Source: Glandiceps talaboti (lineage: Eukaryota; Hemichordata; Enteropneusta; Spengelidae). Taken from it: a stretch of 20,000 nucleotides of DNA. This document shows, piece after piece, positions 1-9,528 of this stretch; within the stretch, counting starts at the first letter, position 1, and each line of letters starts with the position of its first letter. The translations under genes were made by a program, and so were the position numbers. A model generated the notes under the pieces. The model was given only the letters and a program-made list of their open reading frames with translations, had not been told where the DNA came from and searched no databases. The stretch covers positions 19,756,297 to 19,776,296 of the forward strand of contig NC_135566.1 in NCBI RefSeq assembly GCF_964340395.1, in the 5' to 3' direction.

Positions 1-936
1 CTACCTCTTGATCTAGCTCACAAAATAATGTATGGAAAAAGATTTGTTCTTCGTCTAAAGTTTGCATTTCGTATCAGATCTAGAGAAATAAATTTTGATA
101 CTAATTTAAATTTGTCTTGCACTGATCATCCTGGGACACTGGACTCACTTTCAACGACCGTTGCACTTTTACTATCTTAACAGCCATGCAGGATGCTATT
201 TTATCCTTGCTTCATTTGATTTTGATAGTTGTGACAAAGCGCCAATAACGAGAACATGTGCTCGGTTTATAAACAATCCTTGTTGTTTTTAGAACGTGCT
301 GAAGATCAAAGAAGAGTCCAACTTGGCATAACAAATCTCCAGATGTTGGTGGATTGTACAGTGCAGTGGCCTTAGGACAGGGACTGCCAAAATGATGCTA
401 CAGTACTTCATATGAAAATAGTATCATCCATATGTCACCAAGGATCATCATTTAGAAAACATCGGATCTATAATTTGTGTTCACAAATTGATGGATAATT
501 CTTGAATATTCGACAAAGACTTCAAACTTAAGATTTAGGAGGTTTTATTGCAGTGTGAAATATAATCAAAGGAATTGATTTCTTGTTTCTTATTTATAGT
601 GTTTATACATATTTTGAACCTTATGGTCTTTCTATTAAATAATCGTAAAGGTTTGACACCCATAAGGGTTCGTCAGGCATGTTTCGGTGCTACGACCACA
701 TGTGTTTTGTCCCCTCGATTAGACTATGACATACCATGTTACGTATATACCGGATTTCCATACGTTCTCACACAGTCGCATGATAGCAACATTGTAAACT
801 TTTCATCACTGCAGACTTTCCTGGTAGGAACATAATTCAACAGAATTTTTACTATATTTGTGCAGGTTTTATTTTTGTTTTGCTAAAAACATTATTCTAT
901 AAGAAACAGAGGCATAATTAAACTCAATGCATAACA
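1..936. other. Unique AT-rich non-coding stretch
   Basis: No gene or repeat is recognised here. An open frame at 575-835 begins with TTG, not ATG, and resembles no family I know. A pyrimidine-rich tract ending in AG at about 577-599 looks like a splice acceptor, but the frame runs straight through it, so it does not mark an exon. An AATAAA hexamer at 87-92 has no transcript context. The stretch is best read as intergenic or intronic DNA. Confidence 0.6.
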
Positions 937-1018
937 TGTATCGAGGAAGCGATATACATGTACATGTATATGTATACAGTGTATCGAGGAAGCGATATAT
1001 ACATGTATATGTATACAG
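937..1018 (+). repeat. Two-copy tandem duplication, about 43 nt unit
   Basis: The unit at 937-979 starts TGTATCGAGGAAGCGATAT and is followed head to tail by a second copy at 980-1018. The second copy lacks four bases in the ACATGTA-rich middle. Both copies end in ATGTATATGTATACAG, so the difference is one small deletion or expansion within an alternating TA/CATG tract. No function is apparent; slippage is the simplest origin. Confidence 0.9.
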
Positions 1019-1319
1019 ATGCTCGTTATTATTTTGTTCCTATAACAGTCACTATATAATTATGTCTTTATTGCTATTATATCTGTTTACAACAAATCGT
1101 TATTACACAATTTTCAGTGATTGGTTTAGACCGTGTCACGTGGTATTGACTAGTGGCCCATATTGCCTCCAATCAGAGCATTACAGCGGGACACTGTTCG
1201 TTTTCCATATTCCGTTGGACACTATCAATGTAGTACGGGGTCTTGTACGTAGTCCGGCGATTTGCTTTGCCTATGGAAAGAATACGTGCATGGGAATTTT
1301 CGGGTACTAGTAGACGTCA
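1019..1319. other. Unique stretch with paired CCAAT boxes
   Basis: No gene is recognised. An inverted CCAAT core (GATTGG, 1119-1124) and a direct one (CCAATCA, 1169-1175) flank an E-box CACGTG (1137-1142). Such pairs occur in promoters, but no TATA box, initiator or coding exon follows. The open frame at 927-1310 is built partly from the preceding tandem duplication and has no recognisable domain. Confidence 0.45.
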
Positions 1320-1463
1320 TATTACCCCCTCGGGCTGTTATGTAGCAACTCAGACAACTATAATCTGAAGTAGCAACTATAGTCTAAAGTAGCAACTAGT
1401 TCCCGAGGTTTTCAGCCTCGGGAAAATGTTTCTGACAGGTTTAAACAGCCCCGAGGTTAATAG
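1320..1463. mobile_element. Nested inverted-repeat, MITE-like element
   Basis: Imperfect terminal inverted repeats of about 20 nt (1320-1339 and 1444-1463) share the core CCTCGGGCTGTT and its complement, with one extra C in the right copy. Inside lies a perfect 9-bp hairpin (arms 1400-1408 and 1416-1424, TTCCCGAGG against CCTCGGGAA, 7-nt loop). Between these are three copies of GTAGCAACT (1342, 1370, 1389), two of them in a 19-bp tandem repeat (1356-1374, 1375-1393). Short length, no coding capacity and terminal inverted repeats fit a miniature non-autonomous DNA transposon. No clear target-site duplication was seen, so the exact ends and the family are uncertain. A structured regulatory RNA or chance GC palindromes are alternatives. 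Confidence 0.5.
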
Positions 1464-2723
1464 ATTCTTATAGTGCCCTCATAGCCAGGTAATAGGTGTT
1501 GTTTGGGTATACATGCACAGTCTTTTTCATGAATTGGAGATTACTAGTCTAAAAGTCGTTTTGATAACTGGTTGCTAACAGTAACGAACCGAGGACATTG
1601 AGGGGACCTATTTTCTGAGATCAAGAATACGTCGTATGAATGATTGTCCTTGTGAAATTACAAAGAGAAATCTCAGGGTTCAAAGAAATCGACAACTTTT
1701 TATTTCACATAGAACATTCGATTGTCATGTTTGATTCTAAAAAAGGCTTCAACTATATTAATGGACTTTTCACCTGTTTTTCTTAATTGTGCGGTGACCC
1801 CTGACCCCTTAGCTACTGTTTCCCCTATTGATCCCAACTTAGAATTGGTTTGAGTTTTCTCGTACAGAGTAACACCAAGCCTTTATGATGTTTCTTCCCG
1901 AGGTGCAACATTTTGATTTTGTACAAGTACAAATATGATTTATATATAAATGAACAAATTACACTAGAGGGTTATAGTTCCGTATATATTGTCACAAATT
2001 GTTGACAGATCTACTATCGGACCAAGTTGACAATCTGAGAGTATTAATATTTCGAAAGTCATAATCACAAATCTTCCCTCGTCTTTCAGCTTTCAGTTGA
2101 TAAAATTGACATTTGTCATTTCCCTTTGACGAAGGGAGAATTCCAAGGTCAGTTAGCTGGATAGAAAAGTTGACATGCAAGTCAATCGGAACAAAAGTAC
2201 CCAATGATGAACTTTTTCATTATACACAAGTTACGAATTTCTTCAAGTTCATTGTTGTAAATGTCATGGTCCACTGCTGTAAATGTCACCTTACCTTATG
2301 GTAATACTGAATGCAGGCTCTGCACTGTGCCTCTAAGTTCATCTATTAATTATGTTCAACTTACGTAGATTTGTACAGGTACAGTTTACTAGGAAAGATC
2401 ACTTAAAGAAACTCGCTGCAAAGTCCCTGGTACTGACTTTTAAATGACTGGAAATCACCAATTTCTCTTGAATTTCGGAAAAGGGGACTTAACAGTAGTT
2501 GAGCTGACAAGATGTTGTACTTGGTAAAGTAATATGTCTTTAACATCTAAGCCTTTACATAGGGCTTTAGTACATAGTTTACAATCTTATGACATATATA
2601 TGTATTTTCTTTTTATCTATCATTTTCTACGACAGAACCGCTTTATCACAGATTACAAGATACAGTATATTATAATTAGCAACAAGTACATAATATTTAA
2701 GGAACCTATTAAAAGGTACGAGG
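1464..2723. other. Unique AT-rich stretch, no gene seen
   Basis: No coding region is supported. Small structures present: a 6-bp hairpin TCCCTT/AAGGGA (2121-2126, 2132-2137) and a short direct repeat TGTAAATGTCA at 2256-2266 and 2279-2289, 23 bp apart. Open frames of 60-70 codons on both strands overlap each other and show no domain. Confidence 0.6.
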
Positions 2724-2756
2724 GTAACTGAGTAACTGAAGTAACTGAAGTAACTT
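2724..2756 (+). repeat. Short GTAACTGAA tandem repeat
   Basis: About four copies of an 8-9 bp unit: GTAACTGA at 2724, GTAACTGAA at 2732 and 2741, then GTAACTT at 2750. The array is too short to suggest a function. Confidence 0.85.
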
Positions 2757-3503
2757 ACCATATAAGAACTTAGACTCTCAAGAATCGAGGAGGACAGGTG
2801 GTTGGTTTGCACTGGACCAGAACCTTTCACGTCCCTTGATTCTACTCAAAGTGGTGCGATATAAATGGATATAAAGTATGTATAGTTTGAAGGTACTATT
2901 TGAGACCTTGCCAATTGGGATAATTATTCTTATCTCTACCGTCGTAATTGCGTCGTCCTGTTGTACGTTTACCACGCGTGCGCCTTCTGGTTTTTCGATT
3001 GATACCCACGCGTGAGCAATTTGAGTACATGTGTGATACATTTTGACTTTGTCGACTAGAACTACTGTATTGTTTGTGCCAATCTCTTATCTCGATGTCA
3101 ACATGTTTCAACCACAAAGAATAATCGTTGTTTAACCGCAAATCCATCCCAGTATTATAAAGAGTGAAACTCAGAAAAGTCTTACGAGGTGACATTTCAA
3201 CACATGTATATGTTTATATCTGTATTGCTTGAATATGACATGTATCATATAATTGCATTGTATTTGACAAAGTTAGAGAAAAGAGCGTTGTCTTAGCAAC
3301 GATTGGGAAATGCAGTTAAGAGACCCTTGTCCATGGAGTAATATTGCACGGTTCAATTAATTGAGAAGTACAATTTTAGAAGTTTTAGTATAATTCACAT
3401 AAATGGCAAACCACTAGGATTATATAACCTGACGTTAAAACAATGTTTTACTTAGAGAAGCCAAAGACCCCTACTGATTCCCATACCTTGTAATCAAGTA
3501 CAA
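2757..3503. other. Unique stretch with a CACGCGTG pair
   Basis: No gene is recognised. The minus-strand frame at 2896-3195 would encode 99 residues with a basic Arg/Lys-rich patch near its C-terminal end. It overlaps another minus-strand frame of similar length and matches no family I know. Two copies of the palindrome CACGCGTG lie at 2973-2980 and 3007-3014. A near-consensus RFX X-box, GTTGTCTTAGCAAC, is at 3287-3300 with an inverted CCAAT core just after it. Confidence 0.5.
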
Positions 3504-3530
3504 CCCCCCACCACCACCACCCACCCACCC
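3504..3530 (-). other. Minus-strand G-quadruplex candidate
   Basis: The plus strand has a C6 run, four CCA-type steps, then CCC-A-CCC-A-CCC. The minus strand therefore reads three G3 runs separated by single T residues, then a loop of about 10 nt and a G6 run. This fits a G-quadruplex with one long loop, or an i-motif on the plus strand. It lies about 40 bp upstream of an NRF1-like site. Confidence 0.55.
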
Positions 3531-3572
3531 ATCCGACTTGTGCCCCCAGATATTCAACGCCCTCTATACCCT

Positions 3573-3654
3573 TGCGCATGCGTTTCTACGTTTGCGATTG
3601 ACGATAACGATTAACTCTCCAATCAGCAACTGTGTTCATCTCCATACGTCATTG
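3573..3654. promoter_or_regulatory. Candidate promoter-type cluster: NRF1-like, CCAAT, CRE-like
   Basis: Within about 80 bp are TGCGCATGCG (3573-3582, the NRF1 palindrome core), CCAATCAG (3619-3626) and TACGTCAT (3645-3652, a CRE half-site variant). The surrounding 3540-4100 is the most CpG-rich part of the window. NRF1, CCAAT and CRE sites occur together in animal housekeeping promoters. No TATA box or validated first exon is visible, so this is inference from motifs only. Confidence 0.3.
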
Positions 3655-4273
3655 ATGTTTGTTACTAAGCAAAGGTAAACAGTACTTGACTCATTTTCAT
3701 ACAAACATATAATCTCTTTTAATTAAAAAAAGATAGGTGTAATTATCTAGTAAGGTTGTTATGCTGTTATTGAATTATTGGACACATTACATTATTGGTG
3801 TTTTGATTTTTCTTGTGACGTAATCTCATTTTGATTGATTTAAAAAATAAGGCGTGTCCTTGCAACCAACTACGTAGCATTGCTACGTTGAAAAGGCAAC
3901 AAAATCTCGCCCCTATTGAAAGGGTAGAAAAAAGCGCGGAATTTGACATTACTGCAACGCTGTCACCTCTTTACGGCAACGCCAATTCATCTGATTTGCG
4001 AGAAATGGTTTCTTTCAAAACGAAGCTGCGCTCAGATAACTATAGGTGCGGATATGGAGTAGGTTTTTGTGAATGGCAGGCGCGTGAGTGCGTGTGACTC
4101 AATGTAACTTTAATAGTTTCAACGCCCAGCCTACTTGAATTATGACTTACAAAATCCGTCACACTAACAATGTCATTTGTGGAATTAAAAGGGGCACAAG
4201 CTGAATCTATACGGTCTTTTTGATAATCTTTGCTGCGATTTAAAAGGTGATTAATTGTTACTGTAATATTCTG
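3655..4273. other. CpG-rich stretch, no proven exon
   Basis: CpG dinucleotides are clustered, mainly at 3815-4100. An open frame covers 3831-4097 (88 codons) but begins with TTG; its first Met is deep inside. It has no domain I recognise, and no good splice donor follows. A 15-bp near-palindrome, CGTAGCA-T-TGCTACG, lies at 3873-3887. The stretch could be a 5' untranslated exon or promoter flank if 3573-3654 is a promoter. Confidence 0.35.
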
Positions 4274-4294
4274 CTTACTTACTTACTTACTTAC
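4274..4294 (+). repeat. (CTTA)n microsatellite
   Basis: Five uninterrupted CTTA units. Short and unremarkable. Confidence 0.95.
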
Positions 4295-4324
4295 TGAGTC
4301 ATACTGACTATTAATTGAAATTTA

Positions 4325-4366
4325 TTGAGCTCAAATCTGCAGACTGAGATCTCAGTGATGACGTAA
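4325..4366. other. Palindrome cluster with CRE-like site
   Basis: TTGAGCTCAA (4325-4334) is followed by a perfect 14-bp palindrome ACTGAGATCTCAGT (4343-4356), then TGACGTAA (4359-4366), an ATF/CREB-like variant. Three symmetric motifs within 42 bp may be a binding-site cluster, but no gene context supports it. Confidence 0.4.
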
Positions 4367-4808
4367 TTTATATATACCAAAATGTAAAGGAAATTACCAT
4401 GCAATCAAGGAGTGACAGAAGACAACTATAATGTCATACAAGGCATTCAATATTCTAGAATAGTTTATCAAGGTTTTATGTAAGGATTTTCACTTGAGTA
4501 AAACAATTCACTTTGTGCCTCTTTTATCATAAGACTCGACCACTTCGAGTTCTACTAAGTGAGGGGGAGGGAGAGAAGGATATGTTTGCCAGTGATTTTT
4601 AAGTTGATCAGTATTTTTAAAGCGCCCTAATTCATATTCAATTTTAGAGCTAAAACTATTCCCAAGTACATTATTAACCTGAAATTCTTTTGAAAGTTAG
4701 TAAAGTAATGCAGAGATAGAAAAATAACACAACTTTCATGCCATTATCCATACCATGAATATGTATGTAATAGAGTTAATTAATTGAAAGGTATTTGACA
4801 AATAAACA
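4367..4808. other. Unique AT-rich stretch, little structure
   Basis: No coding region. A small hairpin ACTCGA/TCGAGT lies at 4534-4550, followed by a G/A-rich run at 4561-4580. Nothing else stands out. Confidence 0.6.
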
Positions 4809-4892
4809 ATTTAGTTTAATTTAGATTAGTTTAGTTTAGTTTAGTTTAGTTCAGTTCAGTTCAGCCCAGCTTAGCTTAGCTTAGCTTAGTTT
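4809..4892 (+). repeat. Degenerating TTTAG pentamer array
   Basis: The array begins as TTTAG with imperfect units, becomes regular TTTAG, then TTCAG, then CTTAG (4870-4889). The ordered change of unit along the array suggests point mutations that then spread by slippage. It is a pentamer and not a TTAGGG-type telomere repeat. Confidence 0.92.
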
Positions 4893-5004
4893 TATATATT
4901 TTTCTAAATTGCTTCGTGATTAAAATCCTATCCTATTAAGATGTTTCGTTGAAAGAACCTCACTTCGAGTATTAATTGCAAAGAAGGTGACATCCAACTG
5001 CAAG

Positions 5005-5012
5005 TGACGTCA
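5005..5012. promoter_or_regulatory. Full CRE site TGACGTCA
   Basis: A perfect palindromic cAMP-response element, the known target of CREB/ATF family factors. No adjacent promoter is visible. It is one of four full CREs in the window. Confidence 0.4.
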
Positions 5013-5047
5013 CCATAAAATCCCTCAAACGGCCCTACAAAATACCG

Positions 5048-5093
5048 AAACAAACAAAACAAACAAACAAACAAACAAACAAACAAACAAACA
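5048..5093 (+). repeat. (CAAA)n microsatellite
   Basis: About eleven CAAA units with one AAAA-length variant near the start. The minus-strand frame through it is a low-complexity Cys/Leu/Phe/Val translation and is not a gene. Confidence 0.95.
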
Positions 5094-5551
5094 CATTCAT
5101 CTAATACAAACGAACACATGGAAATAATCTACTAAAGTCCATCAGTCTTCCAATGCAGTTTTTACGTATCTGTAGCGTAAACAAATTTCGGACAAATACT
5201 GGTATATAATATACTTTCAGAATCTTTCTTTTGATTTAATTGACGATATTTGATGATATCGATTGATAAGTCATCGACATTCGATTTTCGATTCGCACAC
5301 CTTGACTTAAAAACAACTACAAATAATTGCTTCGTTTCTTGTGACATCAACACAAGAGAGAGTCCGAAACGTAAAGCTCATTTATTGATCGGTATGATGG
5401 ATAGCGCTATCATGAAAGAATACCGCCTTATCGCATCACTTTTGAAATGATTTTCCTTACAACGAGAAACAGAACATTTTTTTCTTTGCCTAATCCAGTT
5501 CATGGAATTATAATAATTATTAGAGTTTGATTATATTGGAAATGTTGCAAT
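5094..5551. other. Unique stretch, no gene seen
   Basis: Short overlapping frames occur on both strands at 5162-5450 without domains. A perfect 12-bp AT palindrome, TAATAATTATTA, lies at 5511-5522. No other structure is evident. Confidence 0.55.
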
Positions 5552-5578
5552 CAGCTGTGACGTCAGAAGGTCACGTGA
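5552..5578. promoter_or_regulatory. CAGCTG + CRE + TCACGTGA cluster
   Basis: In 27 bp the sequence carries an E-box CAGCTG (5552-5557), a full CRE TGACGTCA (5558-5565) and TCACGTGA (5571-5578), the palindromic site bound by MITF/TFE and USF-type bHLH-zip factors. The fused CRE and E-box 14-mer also occurs in the opposite orientation at 14543-14556. Function is inferred from motifs only. Confidence 0.4.
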
Positions 5579-5828
5579 TGATAAGCCTGTAGGATGTAAT
5601 CACAGCTACCTTGTTTATTTGTTTGTGTGTTATCTGAATGTTTTTTTTTTGCTTCCATTCGTGCCTTGTCTCTATATGCTACCTTCCAAGTATTTTCAAA
5701 TTGTTTCCTGTGTGATGGATTTATGAGATAATTGCAGAATTAGAAAGCAGCATTAAGAGATTGCCAGTCACGAAGTCATGTCTTAACCAACCATATGGTC
5801 AGGATCACGGTCAGAAGTGATATTTACA
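5579..5828. other. Unique stretch, no gene seen
   Basis: Contains a run of ten T at about 5641-5650 and the palindrome ACCATATGGT at about 5790-5799. No coding region or RNA gene was recognised. Confidence 0.55.
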
Positions 5829-5907
5829 CGAGATAACCCGAGATAACCCGAGATATCATGGTCACGAGTGACACCAACACGTGATAACCCGTGATGACCC
5901 AAGATGA
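5829..5907 (+). repeat. Decamer CGAGATAACC tandem block, two subtypes
   Basis: CGAGATAACC occurs at 5829 and 5839, with a decaying third unit at 5849. After about 20 bp a second block has CGTGATAACC (5880), CGTGATGACC (5890) and a decaying CAAGATGA (5900). The two blocks differ consistently at the third base. Ten-bp spacing puts each copy on the same face of the helix, so clustered protein sites are possible; a decayed minisatellite is the simpler reading. Confidence 0.75.
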
Positions 5908-6086
5908 TTTACTTATTTGCTAAGTTTCTGATAGATTTTGGCAAGAAATTTTGGAATGTCACCTGTCGGCAACCCAAAACAGAAACTTTTGAAAGAGGAG
6001 CTGCAAATTAAAATTAATAAATTTGTTATTTCCCAATAATCTTATTGACGATAAAGAGTTTAATCTGATGACTGGTCTCACCTCAA
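5908..6086. other. Unique AT-rich stretch, no gene seen
   Basis: No coding region, repeat or notable symmetry was recognised. Confidence 0.55.
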
Positions 6087-6100
6087 ACCACTATAGTGGT
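6087..6100. other. Perfect 14-bp palindrome
   Basis: ACCACTATAGTGGT is fully symmetric. Flanking TCTCA (6076-6080) and TGAGA (6102-6106) add a further 5-bp complementary pair offset by a few bases. It could form a small cruciform or be a dimeric binding site. Chance occurrence cannot be excluded. Confidence 0.6.
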
Positions 6101-7180
6101 CTGAGATTGTAAGAAAATAGGGAAAAATGACCAAAGAAAAGTATCCTAACTTTGTCGCAAAAAAATCTCGATGGAGTTTTAGAACAATGATGAACACGGC
6201 GAGTCATAAATCATCCTCAAATATGTTTAACGTTTATATTGTCTAGTCAGTATACCTCTCGTTAATTTATATAAAACACAAGATAACACATTCCGACTCA
6301 TCCTCAGGTCACCAGGTGAACAATATCAAACTTAACAAACCTTCTTCTGTCAGCATTTGTAGCGCGAAGCAAGCAAAAGGTTTGTTCACAGGGCCAGAGG
6401 GGTGAATGACTGCCATATAGCACGCACCTGCATATGACGGACAGCTCAACAAATACCGACATTTTAAATAGGTGATTACAATGTCCTGAACCACGTGCAA
6501 CACAATGGGCATTCTTTCTTTACGACAAAATAGGTCGTAAATAGCAAGTTTACGGCAATTACTGTATCGCTACCGACTTCATTGTCGAGTATTGAACCAA
6601 TTTGGGTAATCGTGGTGACTACGTCTCTTTAATTTTGTTTTTAATTTCTTTTTGTCTTTGCGTAGTGCTTTTAATGCGAGGTGCACACGACTACATCAAA
6701 CAAGACAACGAATTTTTCACAAACAATGGAAGAAAATACTGACAGATAACAATCTGGGGACTATAATTCATCATCATAACTAGCTTTGAAATGCCATAAT
6801 AATTTAGCCACGTGCACCATGACTTGACCATACCTTTATCACCCAGGCGATGAAAACATCTACAGCCAGTGAAAAAACCAACCAATTCACACGAGTTGAA
6901 GAAATGTATTGTTATAGTTCAGGTCATTGCCTTTTTGCGATAAACAAAGGAACTACAGAATACAATAGCACGTCTTATTAACCAAGTTTGATTTAAGATT
7001 AAAATGGAAGTGTGTAAAACAGCTGTCTTGTAAAAAGTTGGACCAGAACAAAATAATAATAGTTTGTTATCCCCAAAGCTTATTTACTACACAGATAAAA
7101 CTAATGCGAGAACGTGGGACTGAATCCTTGGTCTTTAAAATGCAATCACAAGGCGCCCTGACAAACTCTTGGTTCATGAG
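6101..7180. other. Unique AT-rich stretch, no gene seen
   Basis: About 1.1 kb with no repeat array. Minus-strand frames at 6309-6512 and 6691-6885 (64-67 codons) have no domain. CACGTG E-boxes occur at about 6492 and 6810. No splice-flanked exon or RNA gene was recognised. Confidence 0.6.
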
Positions 7181-7208
7181 TAAATAAATAAATAAACAAA
7201 TAAATAAC
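7181..7208 (+). repeat. (TAAA)n microsatellite
   Basis: Seven TAAA-type units with one CAAA variant. Confidence 0.92.
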
Positions 7209-7546
7209 ATTTTGCCATCATAAAATAGTAGAATTCAAATATTCTTCTAACTGGTTACAGTACGTAACGCAATAAAACTTGTACATATGTACATTGGCAT
7301 TACAAGCACACGAAAACTACCGGTATCAATAACATTAAAATGTCGTATCGTATAGTGTAGATTTTACGTTTTACATTACACACACGGATATACGCTATAA
7401 TGTCATTTTAACATGTAAAATAGTATGATATATTATTATAAATTGATCAGCTGCCAGCTTCTTTCATTCTGAAACAAATGATTGATATTAGAACAAACAC
7501 AGCAAGCAGTCATTATGTACACACTATTTCATATTATCTACTAAAT
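7209..7546. other. Unique AT-rich stretch, no gene seen
   Basis: AT-rich, with several short direct words but no array and no coding frame. It directly precedes the 62-nt repeated core. Confidence 0.55.
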
Positions 7547-7608
7547 GTATTGTTGATTGACTCGAACAATAAACATATATAATTTAGTGATACCGTTTGC
7601 TGGCTGTG
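7547..7608 (+). repeat. 62-nt dispersed core, copy A
   Basis: This aligns without gaps to 14152-14213 with five mismatches in 62 positions (92% identity). The core runs from GTAT...GTTGATTGAC through CGAACAATAAA and AATTTAG to CGTTTGCTGGCTGTG. In both places a long TGTA array lies downstream: 56 bp away here, immediately adjacent in copy B. Sequence upstream of the core is not similar between copies. This fits the end of a repeat family that carries or seeds a microsatellite. The family is not recognised. Confidence 0.8.
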
Positions 7609-7664
7609 ACCTGTGTATATAGGCATATATTTAAAATCAATAACGAATTGATATAATTACAGGT

Positions 7665-7758
7665 TGTATGTATGTATGTATGTATGTATGTATGTATGTA
7701 TGTATGTATGTATGTAGGTAGGTAGGTAGGTAGGTAGGTAGGTAGGTAGGTAGGTATG
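7665..7758 (+). repeat. (TGTA)n then (GGTA)n microsatellite
   Basis: Regular TGTA units (7665-7714) switch sharply to GGTA/TAGG units (7715-7756), then revert for one TATG unit. The ten or so regularly spaced GG doublets could support a two-tetrad G-quadruplex on the plus strand. The minus-strand frame reading Thr-Tyr-Leu-Pro repeats is only the array translated. Confidence 0.95.
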
Positions 7759-8819
7759 TGTTTATTTTAAACCCATATGTCTGCAACTTGCACCACACCC
7801 CATCTCTGATCAGCGATCGCTGTAATAAACTCAAGATTTGCGGCAAGCAATATGGGTGAAAAGTATACTAGTACCTATCTGTACAGTCAATGTAACTATA
7901 CTGGGTCGTCTCAAGTATCGTCGTTCAACGCAGTTCCGAGGTCATGGCATTGATATGATGTGAATGATATATTGATATTGGTTTACCACCCAAAGACACG
8001 ACGTAGTCTCTACTGTCGTCATGACCTTTAACCTCACTGGAACACATCAGTAGTGGAGCAGTCAGTCTATTATACGCAGTTAAACTCGGTTATGGTGTTT
8101 CACCAAGGATCATAAATGTCGTTGGCGATAAAACGGGAAAACTGGGCACGGCTAAATATAAATAAAGTATTTTGTGGTTCTTCAAACTGAGTTCTTAATA
8201 TGAATTTTAGGCCAATTAGTTGAACTAAAATTGAATTCATGGCATTGTTATTATTAGAGAAGTTATTAACTCAGTACCCAGCTGATGTCATTTCATCATT
8301 TCAGTGGTTACGGGGAAGTAGCCCCCATTGTGAAATATCCCTATCAAATTTTTGGCCAATCTACTCAGCAGGTTTCGTTTTAAAAGTTTGTGGCCAAAAA
8401 TCTCATTTTAGTCACAATCAACCATACTGATTACAATGAATAATATTAGTTCGCTCAGAACACAGTTTAATTTTCAATAACCCAATATGTGAAATAGGGA
8501 CACCATAATTACACGTGAGACCAATCTACCAAACCATTGTCATGTTCAAGTCTGTTGACACTATAAGAGCCCTGGAAAAGGTAAAAGGTCCTAAGATGTC
8601 TGATTTGAATTCACACCCACCCCATCCCCATGCCAGCATACACAGAAAGACGTAGAGGACAGAGAGCGGAAAGACGACCAACGTATCGAAACAACACCTG
8701 GAACTTACAGGAGGAATGAAGTTGCAATTGCCTTGGTGTTTCACTCATGCTACATGATGTTTGAAAGACTAAGATATATACTATTCAACTCTAGACTAAC
8801 AATAACAGAGACACAATGC
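7759..8819. other. Unique stretch, no gene seen
   Basis: Contains a perfect 12-bp palindrome, CAGCGATCGCTG (7811-7822). Frames at 8239-8430 (plus) and 8526-8744 (minus) are 63-72 codons with no recognised domain and no supporting splice sites. No RNA gene was seen. Confidence 0.55.
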
Positions 8820-9172
<353 letters not shown>

Positions 9173-9308
9173 TTAAACTGCAAAATAAACAACTTCAATT
9201 GTTTACTTTCCAACTGATAATCAATATGGTAATTTGTCTACTTCTACATCCCCACGGTGCGAGATACCTCTATAGTTGTTTCTTTTGCAGTTTTAAATCT
9301 AAGTGGCC

Positions 9309-9454
9309 TGTATGTATGCATGTCTGTCTGTCTATCTATGTGTGTATGTATGTGTATATATGAGTATGTACATGTATGTATGTATGTATGTATGTATGTA
9401 TGTATGTATGTATGTATGTATGTATGTATGCATGCATGTGTGTGTGTGTGTGTG

Positions 9455-9524
<70 letters not shown>

Positions 9525-9528
9525 TGTA
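9309..9528 (+). repeat. Composite TGTA / TGTC / TG microsatellite
   Basis: Order along the plus strand: TGTA and TGTC units, a variable TGTATATGAGTATG zone, a long TGTA run (about 9373-9430), CATG units, TG dinucleotides, TGTC units (9455-9489), TG dinucleotides again. The TGTC part is the reverse complement of the GACA array at 8820-9172. Frames of 65-108 codons here are translations of the array. Confidence 0.95.

Noticed and set aside
575-835. 86-codon plus-strand frame with hydrophobic start
   Set aside because: Begins with TTG, not ATG; no recognised domain; composition typical of chance frames in AT-rich DNA.
2896-3195. 99-codon minus-strand frame with Arg/Lys-rich patch, considered as a gag-like or ribosomal fragment
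   Set aside because: No zinc knuckle or other family motif; it overlaps another minus-strand frame.
3831-4097. 88-codon frame in the CpG-rich stretch
   Set aside because: Begins with TTG, lacks an early Met, no good splice donor, and no known domain. Kept only as possible promoter flank.
4809-4892. TTTAG array considered as interstitial telomere sequence
   Set aside because: The unit is a drifting pentamer, not TTAGGG or TTAGG.
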